50,594 nucleotides of DNA from an uncultured Corynebacterium sp. (GTDB lineage Bacteria > Actinomycetota > Actinomycetes > Mycobacteriales > Mycobacteriaceae): contig CAMIPB010000019.1 of NCBI GenBank assembly GCA_946223355.1, forward strand, positions 1 to 50,594, in the 5' to 3' direction. The notes beneath the pieces were generated by a model that saw nothing but the letters and a program-made list of their open reading frames with translations, did not search any database and had not been told where the DNA came from. Of the stretch, positions 12,171-18,508 are shown one piece after another. A program made the position numbers and the translations under genes. Position 1 is the stretch's first letter. The number at the start of each line of letters is the position of its first letter.

Positions 12171-12935
12171 TTGGCAGAGTCTGTACTAATCCTCCCTGAC
12201 AGCCACTACCCGGATACCGATATGCGGCTGTTTAACGCCGTGATCGGGGCTATCAAGGAAGTAAAACCGGATAGAATTATCCATATCGGCGACGTTATGG
12301 ACTACCCGCAACCGTCGCGCTGGACGAAGGGTACCCGATACGAGTTTGAGGGCAGCGTGTTCGAGGACTCGGAGAAGGCGATCAAGAACTTTATCGAGCC
12401 TCTCCGCAAGGTGTTTGACGGCCCTATCGGTTTTCACGAAGGCAACCATGACCTTCGGCCTCGTGTGTACCTCGAGAAGTACGCTCCGGCGCTGGCTGAG
12501 ACCGAGAAATTCAACTTCGAGAATCTGCTTCGGTTCGAGGAGTTTGGTATCGAGCGTCTCCCCGACTTCAACAAGGTTGCTCCAGGCTGGATCACCACGC
12601 ACGGGCACCTCGGAGGTATTCGCCTCTCGCAGATCGCGGGTAACACCCCGCTTAACGCGGCGAAGAAGATGGGCGTAAGCATCGTGATGGGCCACTCTCA
12701 CCGAGCGGGTATCGGACAATACACCGTCGGGTACGACGGCTCGGGCTCCACGATCACGGGCATGGAGGTCGGCCACATCATGAATCCGAAGAAGGTTACC
12801 TACCTTAAGGGCGCTACCGGCAACTGGCAGCAGTCGCTTGGCTGGTTGACTATCGACGGTCAGCATGTGACACCCCAGCTTATCCCGGTGAGCAAGGGCA
12901 AGTTCAGTATCGAAGGAAGGGTATTCAAAATCTAA
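12171..12935 (+). CDS. Calcineurin-like metallophosphoesterase, 254 aa
   Basis: The metal-binding motifs of the family are in order: DSHYPD (residues 10-15), GDVMD near 42, GNHDLRPR near 98, and the His pair GHSH near 180 with THGH near 143. It lacks a signal peptide, so it acts in the cytoplasm. Phage members may process nucleotides or DNA ends, or be related to SbcD/Mre11 nucleases; the absence of an SbcC partner leaves the substrate open. The TTG start at 12171 directly follows the preceding TAG; that start is the least certain point. Confidence 0.8.
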   Translation: MAESVLILPDSHYPDTDMRLFNAVIGAIKEVKPDRIIHIGDVMDYPQPSRWTKGTRYEFEGSVFEDSEKAIKNFIEPLRKVFDGPIGFHEGNHDLRPRVYLEKYAPALAETEKFNFENLLRFEEFGIERLPDFNKVAPGWITTHGHLGGIRLSQIAGNTPLNAAKKMGVSIVMGHSHRAGIGQYTVGYDGSGSTITGMEVGHIMNPKKVTYLKGATGNWQQSLGWLTIDGQHVTPQLIPVSKGKFSIEGRVFKI

Positions 12936-13531
12936 TGGAGTTCTCCGAGGAGATTGAAAACGCGGTGCAGAGAGCCGCCCGGAGTGCGGCGTACGACTGG
13001 CATAACGTCATGGAGTACGACGATATTCACCAGGAGCTCTGGGTATTTATCCTGGAGGCTCCTAGCGTTCAGTCCAAAACTGACGAAGATCTAGACAAGG
13101 TTCTCCGCTGGAAGGCGAACAGCTTGTGCAAGCAGGCTCAGGTTGACTACGAGTATTTCTCTGGCAACTTCCAGTATTCCCCGCGCGACGTGCGGGAGGG
13201 AGCCAAGTCCATGACCGAGTTCGACGGCACTCCCGACGAGCAGGCGGATTACGACCTGGCTGTCGAGATCTTGTGGCAGTACCGCCCGGAAAAGTTCGAG
13301 GATCTTGAGTCCTGGTTTGATGACCCGGACAGCTGGAACCCAGGACTTACCTCCACAAGAAAGCGCGCACAGCGACTGTTCGACGCTCTCACCGACGCGA
13401 TGAACGAGGTCCGCCGAGCTCGGCTCGGAGACCGAAAAGAAGGGCCGGGCACCAAGCCCCGAGACCCTAATCCACCAACCCCGGTAAACGACTGGGACAT
13501 CTACAAGCAAGGAGCAATTTCTAATGGCTAA
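12935..13531 (+). CDS. Sigma-factor-like protein, 198 aa
   Basis: The ATG overlaps the preceding stop (TAATG). The segment VMEYDDIHQELWVFILE (residues 25-42) followed by a helical, Arg- and Lys-containing stretch (VLRWKANSLCKQAQVDYEYF) and FQYSPRDVREG resembles the region-2-like part of the sigma-related proteins found in many actinophages. A helical region with RKRAQRLFDALTDAMNEVRR lies near 145-165, where a region-4 HTH would be expected but is not obvious. It could redirect host RNA polymerase to later phage promoters. The assignment rests on pattern only. Confidence 0.5.
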   Translation: MEFSEEIENAVQRAARSAAYDWHNVMEYDDIHQELWVFILEAPSVQSKTDEDLDKVLRWKANSLCKQAQVDYEYFSGNFQYSPRDVREGAKSMTEFDGTPDEQADYDLAVEILWQYRPEKFEDLESWFDDPDSWNPGLTSTRKRAQRLFDALTDAMNEVRRARLGDRKEGPGTKPRDPNPPTPVNDWDIYKQGAISNG

Positions 13532-14003
13532 CGATCCGTTCGCAACCGAGACCGCTGCTGACGAAGCTCAGCAGGCCACTCCGGAGACCAAGCCGGAGAC
13601 GAAGAAGAAAACCACCAGCACCAAGAAGAAGGAGACCGCTACCGTGGCAGAAAACACCGAAGGAAAGATTGTCGTAACCCTCAAGGGCGGCAAGGGCTAC
13701 GAAGCGCCGTGGATCGTGATTCACGCTAACGACGTGAACGAGGCTAACGAGCAGCTGAACGACGAGAACCTGGCTGATCTGATTAAGCAGACCAAGAAGG
13801 TTGCCGAGTTCTTTAACGGGGGTGCCAACACCCAGGCGAACAACGGCCCGAAGGGTCAGCCGCAAGCAGCTACCCAGGCTCCGGGCGGTCAGCAGCCGCC
13901 GGAGGGTTACGTCTTCAAGTCTGGCGTGGGCAAGAACGGTCGCCCGTGGAAGGCGTTTATGCCCGCCGACCGTAACTCCGGCCTCGATCCGATCTGGCTG
14001 TAG
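13524..14003 (+). CDS. Unrecognised protein with Lys/Thr-rich N-terminus, 159 aa (SSB-like candidate)
   Basis: AAGGAG lies upstream of the ATG. Residues 1-45 are low-complexity (Ala, Thr, Lys, Glu). Residues 48-95 form a small domain with IVVTLKGGKGYEAPWIVIHA and a helix NEQLNDENLADLIKQTKKV. A Gln- and Gly-rich linker (105-130) leads to a C-terminal PWKAFMPADRNSGLDPIWL. A core domain plus flexible linker plus conserved tail is the layout of single-stranded DNA-binding proteins, and the gene sits in the replication operon, but the OB-fold is not demonstrable by eye. Confidence 0.65.
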   Translation: MANDPFATETAADEAQQATPETKPETKKKTTSTKKKETATVAENTEGKIVVTLKGGKGYEAPWIVIHANDVNEANEQLNDENLADLIKQTKKVAEFFNGGANTQANNGPKGQPQAATQAPGGQQPPEGYVFKSGVGKNGRPWKAFMPADRNSGLDPIWL

Positions 14004-14077
14004 GTTTACAATCACAATCTGGGCGCTGGTCGTGAGATTAACCGCCCCACACCCCACCACATTCCAAAAGGAGACTT

Positions 14078-14656
14078 ATGCCTAACGTCCTTGTCCAGAC
14101 CGAGCCTGAGCAGTACCTGTTCGAGAAGTCCGACTTTCAGGTCGCGGAAGATGGATCTCTCGCCGTAAAGGACGAAACCTCTTTCGAGATTCACACCGTA
14201 TTCGCTTCAGGCGAATGGAAGGCTGTGAGCATCTACGAGACCGAGATCCAGAACGATGTTCCCGGCGAGGATCTGTTTGACGAGATCGCGCTGTTCATGC
14301 GGGCTGGTAACCAGGTGGCACCCACTAAGCCCGCGCAGGGTGTCCCGGCTGACGTTGCTTGTTTCATCGAACGTGTGCGAGAAGAGGTTAAGGAGACATC
14401 CGACGCATACTTTATGGATCGCCAAGCTGAGGCGGTGGACGGGTTCCTCGATACCGCGTACGTCGCTATCACCGGAGCTATCCGTATCGCTGGCGTAAAG
14501 AAGGCCCGTGAGTGCTGGGAGGCGATTCTTCGGGCTAACACCAGCAAGATCGACGGTACCTACGGCGAGACCGTCACCGACCCTGTTACGGGCAAGATTC
14601 TCAAGCCGGAAGGTTGGAAGGCCCCGGATATTAAGGGAATCCTTGGCCGGGATTAG
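14078..14656 (+). CDS. MazG-like nucleoside triphosphate pyrophosphohydrolase, 192 aa
   Basis: Residues about 60-190 carry the all-alpha NTP-PPase features: a first helix LFDEIALFMRAGNQV, then REEVKETSDAYF (ExxE-type metal site), then EAVDGFLDTAYVAITGAI (the second acidic pair, ExxD) and a conserved C-terminus KARECWEAILRANTSKIDG with TGKILKPEGWKAPDI. Phage members of this family hydrolyse dNTPs or related nucleotides, or remove alarmone-type signals. The first 60 residues are an additional N-terminal domain of unknown role. AAAAGGAG precedes the ATG. It sits between replication genes and the RNR block, fitting a nucleotide-pool role. Confidence 0.8.
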   Translation: MPNVLVQTEPEQYLFEKSDFQVAEDGSLAVKDETSFEIHTVFASGEWKAVSIYETEIQNDVPGEDLFDEIALFMRAGNQVAPTKPAQGVPADVACFIERVREEVKETSDAYFMDRQAEAVDGFLDTAYVAITGAIRIAGVKKARECWEAILRANTSKIDGTYGETVTDPVTGKILKPEGWKAPDIKGILGRD

Positions 14657-14804
14657 AGACAACCGAGAACCTACCCACTTCGAGTTCCCCTTCCAGACAG
14701 TCACCGGGCTGTCTTGGGGGGAAATCGACGGCGGAGACGAACTTCTTAAACGACAAAAGGAAAAGAATGAAGAAGATCATCGCATCGTTACTAGCAGTAA
14801 CTAG
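14643..14804 (+). CDS. Possible small overlapping protein, 53 aa
   Basis: The TTG at 14643 has AAGGGA upstream, overlaps the MazG-like stop by 14 bases and runs 38 bases into the lipoprotein gene. It fills an otherwise empty 110-base gap. The product (AGIRDNREPTHFEFPFQTVT, then GLSWGEIDGGDELLKRQKEK) has a plausible composition and ends in a charged helix. No family recognised; the start and even existence are uncertain. Confidence 0.45.
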   Translation: MAGIRDNREPTHFEFPFQTVTGLSWGEIDGGDELLKRQKEKNEEDHRIVTSSN

Positions 14805-15165
14805 CCTGACCGTTTTGTCAGCATGTACCCAGGCCGAGCGCGCAAGCTACAACGCTTCCAGAGATGCCGACAACTTCAACGTGGAGCGCCGCCTCGTGGT
14901 AGTGAACACAGTCACCGACACTGTACTGCTAGAGATGGTCGGCAAGATCTCAGTCCGCGAGGATCGCAGCGAGGGGCAGAATCAGCTGGAGGTTACTGCA
15001 CTCCAGCCCGACAACACCGTACGCAAGCATCTGGTGGGCCTCCCTCCCACGGTGGTCTACACCATCGAGGACGTTGATGGCAGTGGTGTTTCCTTGTCCC
15101 GCTACCAGATCAGCTACATGCCCGAGGCTGTGATCCCTGTCGAGTTCAAGAATGCTAACGACTAA
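14767..15165 (+). CDS. Phage-encoded lipoprotein with beta-sandwich domain, 132 aa
   Basis: The N-terminus MKKIIASLLAVTSLTVLSAC is a lipoprotein signal peptide with lipobox LSAC and Cys at residue 20. The mature part (SRDADNFNVERRLVVVNTVT, then DTVLLEMVGKISV, HLVGLPPTVVYTIEDVDG and YQISYMPEAVIPVEF) closely follows a small beta-rich lipoprotein family seen in many unrelated phages. A lipoprotein made from an early operon would be displayed on the outer face of the membrane. Known phage early lipoproteins often block superinfection; here this is inference only. AAAAGGAAAAGA lies before the ATG. Confidence 0.75.
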   Translation: MKKIIASLLAVTSLTVLSACTQAERASYNASRDADNFNVERRLVVVNTVTDTVLLEMVGKISVREDRSEGQNQLEVTALQPDNTVRKHLVGLPPTVVYTIEDVDGSGVSLSRYQISYMPEAVIPVEFKNAND

Positions 15166-15173
15166 GGAGAACA

Positions 15174-16112
15174 ATGAGTTTCAAACCAGTGAACTGGAAC
15201 CGCGTGGATGACCCGATGGATCTCACCGTATGGGATCGCCTAACCTCGAACTTCTGGTTGGACACCAAGGTTGCGGTATCCAACGACCTGCCTGCCTGGG
15301 GCAAGATGACCGAGGCTGAAAAGACGATGGTGAAGAAGGTATTTGCCTCCCTCACCCTGCTAGACACTCTTCAGTCAGAGGTGGGAGCACCCGTCCTGGC
15401 TCGTGATGCGGCTACCCAGCACGAGGAGGCTGTGTTTAACAACATCGCGTTCATGGAGTCGGTTCACGCGAAGAGCTACTCCACTATCTTCTCTACGTTG
15501 TGCTCTACCAGGGAAATTGACGAGATCCTCCGCTGGGCTGAGGAGGACGAGCTCCTCCAGAAGCAGGTAGAGGCTATCAGGGAGGCTTACAGCCTAAACA
15601 ACCCACACACCGTGAAGGTTGCTTCGGTGTTCCTGGAGTCGTTCTTGTTTTACACCGGCTTCTTCGCGCCGCTAAAGTTGGCTTCCGAAGGTAGGCTGAC
15701 AAACACAGCGGACATCATCCGCCTCATCATGCGAGACGAGGGTGTTCACGGCTTCTACATCGGCCACAAGTTCCAACGAGCTCTTCCAAACCTTAGCAAT
15801 AAGGATAAGGAGTTAATCAACGACTTCCTTCACACCCTGTACGCAACCGAGCTGCTCCGCTGTCAGGAGATTTACGACGAGGTTGGCTGGACCGAGGATG
15901 TGAAGAAGTACCTGCGGTACAACGCTAACAAGGCGTTAGCAAACCTTGGTATGGAGCCGATGTTTGATGCGGTACACACCGAGATTCCGGCGTACATCAT
16001 GTCCGCGCTCGACATCTCCGGCTCGGAGTCGCACGATTTCTTTTCTGGCTCTGGAGCTTCGTACGTCGTTGGCAAGAAGGAATCTACCGATGACGAGGAC
16101 TGGGCTTGGTAA
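15174..16112 (+). CDS. nrdF: Class Ib ribonucleotide reductase beta subunit NrdF, 312 aa
   Basis: The dimetal ligands and radical tyrosine are all present: Asp in LLDTLQSEVG (about residue 64), Glu-His-Tyr in ESVHAKSYS (Glu, +3 His, +7 Tyr; about 96-103), Glu in VFLESFLFYTGFF (about 155) and Glu-His in RDEGVHGFYIGH (about 190-193). Length and spacing match bacterial NrdF. With NrdE it makes deoxynucleotides from ribonucleoside diphosphates using a Mn2 or Fe2 tyrosyl radical; NrdI and NrdH are also encoded here. TAAGGAG precedes the ATG. Confidence 0.95.
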   Translation: MSFKPVNWNRVDDPMDLTVWDRLTSNFWLDTKVAVSNDLPAWGKMTEAEKTMVKKVFASLTLLDTLQSEVGAPVLARDAATQHEEAVFNNIAFMESVHAKSYSTIFSTLCSTREIDEILRWAEEDELLQKQVEAIREAYSLNNPHTVKVASVFLESFLFYTGFFAPLKLASEGRLTNTADIIRLIMRDEGVHGFYIGHKFQRALPNLSNKDKELINDFLHTLYATELLRCQEIYDEVGWTEDVKKYLRYNANKALANLGMEPMFDAVHTEIPAYIMSALDISGSESHDFFSGSGASYVVGKKESTDDEDWAW

Positions 16113-16270
16113 GCCGGTTTACGTACGGGGAAACAGACCTGTTTTACATATTCCCGGAAACCGCAGAGAACGCAGTCAGAGACGTTCACGCTTGGATGGA
16201 GAGAGCAAAAGATGAAGAAGATAGAGCAGCTAGAGGTGTACATCGAGAAGCACCGAGCGACTGCTGCTGA
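16106..16270 (+). CDS. Possible small overlapping protein, 54 aa
   Basis: The TTG at 16106 has GAGGA 7 bases upstream, overlaps the nrdF stop and runs about 59 bases into the next small gene. The product contains ETDLFYIFPETAENAVRDVH and AWMERAKDEEDRAARG, which look like real coding sequence in a gap that otherwise lacks a gene. No family recognised. The heavy overlap lowers confidence. Confidence 0.4.
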   Translation: MVSRFTYGETDLFYIFPETAENAVRDVHAWMERAKDEEDRAARGVHREAPSDCC

Positions 16271-16391
16271 GTACGCCATACGCGCAGAGACTTACGAAGA
16301 AGAGCAGTTTGCGGAAGGGTATCTCGCGGCTATGGAGGATGTTGCGGACGGTATCGAGGGGGTGTGGGGATGGACGAGGCTAAAAAACTAA
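16212..16391 (+). CDS. Small helical protein, 59 aa
   Basis: The ATG at 16212 begins MKKIEQLEVYIEKHRATAAE. The whole product is predicted helical and charged, ending in GIEGVWGWTRLKN. GAGAG lies upstream. It overlaps the next ATG (16370) by 22 bases. The function is unknown; the size and acidity are typical of the small inserts between phage RNR genes. Confidence 0.6.
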   Translation: MKKIEQLEVYIEKHRATAAEYAIRAETYEEEQFAEGYLAAMEDVADGIEGVWGWTRLKN

Positions 16392-16534
16392 AGGTTCTGG
16401 ACGAGATCAAGGACTTCCTGGTCGGCTGCAAGCCGCCAGAACCTCTCGAAACAGACGAGGAATACCAGCAGCTGTCGCTGATTGACGCTGTACTAGATCG
16501 AATCACAGAGATCGAGGAGGAAGTAGATGGTTAG
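16370..16534 (+). CDS. Small acidic helical protein, 54 aa
   Basis: The ATG at 16370 follows GAGGGGG (16356-16362). The product starts MDEAKKLKVLDEIKDFLVGC and ends in LSLIDAVLDRITEIEEEVDG; two amphipathic helices are joined by a Pro-rich turn (KPPEPLETDEE). Its end overlaps the next gene (ATGGTTAG). No family recognised. Confidence 0.6.
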   Translation: MDEAKKLKVLDEIKDFLVGCKPPEPLETDEEYQQLSLIDAVLDRITEIEEEVDG

Positions 16535-16718
16535 AGACGATCTCACCCTAGAAGAGCTAAAAGCCCTTCCTAGCGATTCTGTTGTGCTCGACAGAGACGA
16601 TGATGCTTGGCAGTCGTTCGACGGGTATTGGTACGCCTACAGCCAAGAGCCCGTCACTTCAGAAGAGCTGCTTGAGTGGGAACCGATTGCACTTATCTGG
16701 GAGGGTGAAGATGGATAA
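16527..16718 (+). CDS. Small acidic protein, 63 aa
   Basis: The start overlaps the previous gene by eight bases; GAGGAGG precedes the ATG. The product carries LTLEELKALPSDSVVLDRDD, then AWQSFDGYWYAY and LLEWEPIALIWEGEDG. The xWxxxxGxWY pattern recalls short beta modules of phage proteins such as the WELxGxGxW repeats at 11301-12170. The function is unknown. Confidence 0.65.
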   Translation: MVRDDLTLEELKALPSDSVVLDRDDDAWQSFDGYWYAYSQEPVTSEELLEWEPIALIWEGEDG

Positions 16719-17058
16719 CTCAATCCCGTTCACTCGACCGGAGAAGCCTGAGTACGTGTACCGCTCGGATGACCAGGCTATCGAGCAGGCGATGGAGAAG
16801 TTTGCTATCTGGGAAGAGACTGGCGCAGGCCCGTTCAACCAGGATGACTACGCCATCTTGTTTCAGGCCGGAGTGTTTGAGTACGGCGTTAACGCCGAGC
16901 GGTTTTGTGCTGCCGTATTCAATAACGGACCTGTACCGGGAAATCGAGCTTCTTACCTCACCGGAGAGGATGTCGCTCCTCGACCGGCTACAGGCGAGGT
17001 TGACTATCGCGGCTCGCAAAGAATCACCTACGAAGGGAGCAGAAATGGACGCTCTTGA
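16711..17058 (+). CDS. Unrecognised protein, 115 aa, possibly frameshifted
   Basis: The ATG at 16711 overlaps the preceding stop region; GGAGGG lies upstream. Residues 1-70 (FTRPEKPEYVYRSDDQAIEQ, then AMEKFAIWEETGAGPFNQDD and FEYGVNAERFCAAVF) look like genuine coding sequence. From about residue 72 (base 16925) the composition changes to a Gly-, Arg- and Pro-rich tail, while another frame of the same DNA (16940-17044) reads DLYREIELLTSPERMSLLDR and LQARLTIAARKES, which looks like a much better continuation. Either two genes overlap, or there is a frameshift (biological or in the assembly). Confidence 0.55.
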   Translation: MDNSIPFTRPEKPEYVYRSDDQAIEQAMEKFAIWEETGAGPFNQDDYAILFQAGVFEYGVNAERFCAAVFNNGPVPGNRASYLTGEDVAPRPATGEVDYRGSQRITYEGSRNGRS

Positions 17059-17218
17059 TTGGGCTCTCGCCGCCTTCTTGATGGCGTGCGTCGGAATCTT
17101 CATCGCTGTGGGTTGGGCAATGGTTACCCAATTCTCGTGTGGCGATGGATTCGTCTACTTCGACAACAACTACTACCAGGGCTGTGTCCCTTACGAGTTC
17201 GCAAAGGAGAACGCATGA
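17045..17218 (+). CDS. Small membrane protein, 57 aa
   Basis: The ATG at 17045 follows AAGGGAGCAGAA. Residues 4-28 (LDWALAAFLMACVGIFIAVG) are one membrane helix, followed by an external or cytoplasmic tail with two Cys (FSCGDGFVYFDNNYYQGCV) that could form a disulphide. The reading frame is open further upstream, to an ATG at 16970 and beyond, where the protein-like sequence of the preceding entry lies, so the true product may be longer. It overlaps thyX by four bases (ATGA). Confidence 0.55.
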   Translation: MDALDWALAAFLMACVGIFIAVGWAMVTQFSCGDGFVYFDNNYYQGCVPYEFAKENA

Positions 17219-18138
17219 AGATCGCAAACCCCCGAGTAACCATGATCGCGCAAACCGTACCCTCCTCCATCGGCATCGAGGATAGGGCGGTTGCCGCCTC
17301 CGAGTGGTTAGAGCCCCAGACGGGCTCGAGCAAGGCTGAGTACCTCACCGAGTTCGCTGGTAGAGCTTGCTACCAGAGTTTCAGCCGCCCGAATCCGGCA
17401 ACGGCAAAGACCGAGGATTACATCCAGCGCACGCTGTTCGAGCAGGGTCACTGGTCTATCGCTGAGCACGCCAGCGTTACGTTCTACATCACCGGCGTTT
17501 CTCGTGCTTTTACTCACGAGCTGATCCGCCACCGCCACCTTAGCTACTCTCAGCTGTCTCAGCGTTTCGTGGACGAGTCGAATATCGAGGTTGTGATCCC
17601 TCCGGCTCTGGAGTATGCCTACAGCAACGATATTAAATCTACAGTCGATGTGGATTATGTCGCCGAAGCAGCGCAGGAGTCGTACAAGTCTCTGGTGGAT
17701 TCCTTGCTAAACCGTGGGCTTACCCGCAAGCAGGCGCGGGAAGCCGCTCGAGCTGTCTTGCCGAACATGACCGAGACGAAGATCGTAGTCACCGGCAACC
17801 TTCGAGCATGGCACGAGTTCTGCGAGCGTCGTATGCAGCCGGACGCGGATGTCGAGATGCAGAAGGTCGCTGGGATGATCTACGAGGCTCTCAGGGATTG
17901 CGCTCCGACGATCTTCCCAAGGACAGAAGAGAAAGCGGAGGAAGAGAAAGAACCCACCGAGGAGGAGATCCGAGCAGCCAAGCTGGACACCTACTCGGAC
18001 GGGACAATCATCCTCGTAGGCGGCACTTCCTTCGTTAGAGACACCCGCTTCTGGGAGGACTTAAAGGAGCGCATCCTTTACACCCCTGATGAGGTAGCCG
18101 CCAAAGGCGACTTCGAGATCCTTTACCAGGCGGTGTAG
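17215..18138 (+). CDS. thyX: Flavin-dependent thymidylate synthase ThyX, 307 aa, with C-terminal extension
   Basis: The ThyX signature RHRHLSYSQLSQRF (residues about 105-118; FAD and dUMP site) is complete, preceded by EQGHWSIAEHASVTFYITGV and followed by GNLRAWHEFCERRM with the conserved Arg and Glu. It converts dUMP to dTMP using methylene-tetrahydrofolate, FAD and NADPH. AAAGGAG precedes the ATG. The canonical enzyme would end near residue 240. Here an acidic linker (EEKAEEEKEPTEEEI) joins it to about 50 additional residues (DTYSDGTIILVGGTSFVRDT onward), an appended domain that I do not recognise. Confidence 0.93.
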   Translation: MKIANPRVTMIAQTVPSSIGIEDRAVAASEWLEPQTGSSKAEYLTEFAGRACYQSFSRPNPATAKTEDYIQRTLFEQGHWSIAEHASVTFYITGVSRAFTHELIRHRHLSYSQLSQRFVDESNIEVVIPPALEYAYSNDIKSTVDVDYVAEAAQESYKSLVDSLLNRGLTRKQAREAARAVLPNMTETKIVVTGNLRAWHEFCERRMQPDADVEMQKVAGMIYEALRDCAPTIFPRTEEKAEEEKEPTEEEIRAAKLDTYSDGTIILVGGTSFVRDTRFWEDLKERILYTPDEVAAKGDFEILYQAV

Positions 18139-18139
18139 C

Positions 18140-18508
18140 TTGCTTATCTACTGGTCTGGCAGCGGTATCACGGAAAGGGTGGCCAAGAAGTACGGGGGCG
18201 TACACCTGAACGATTACGTTCCGGACCAGCCCTTCACGCTGATGGTGCCTACCTACGGCTCTCCTCGCACCGGAGGGTATATCCCCGACGCGGTAATCCA
18301 ATTCCTCAACCTTCACGGTCACTGCATGGAGGCGGTTATCGGTGTAGGAAACACCACGTTCGGGGAGGACTTCTGCTTCGGCGCTAAGGAGATCGCCACC
18401 GCGTTCGACGTACCGCTGGCAATGATGATCGACATGGTTCCGACGGCGGAACAAGCAGTTTCACTACTCAAGATTAAGGAGCAGTATGAAGAAGTACCTG
18501 GAGCTTAA
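18140..18508 (+). CDS. nrdI: NrdI flavodoxin-like protein, 122 aa
   Basis: The N-terminal strand and FMN loop LIYWSGSGITERVAKKYG, and VPTYGSPRTGGYIPDAVIQF with GVGNTTFGEDFCFGAKEI, are those of NrdI. It provides the oxidant needed to assemble the Mn-tyrosyl radical of NrdF. The TTG start at 18140 is one base after the thyX stop. It overlaps nrdE by 23 bases, so the two are co-translated. Confidence 0.9.
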   Translation: MLIYWSGSGITERVAKKYGGVHLNDYVPDQPFTLMVPTYGSPRTGGYIPDAVIQFLNLHGHCMEAVIGVGNTTFGEDFCFGAKEIATAFDVPLAMMIDMVPTAEQAVSLLKIKEQYEEVPGA

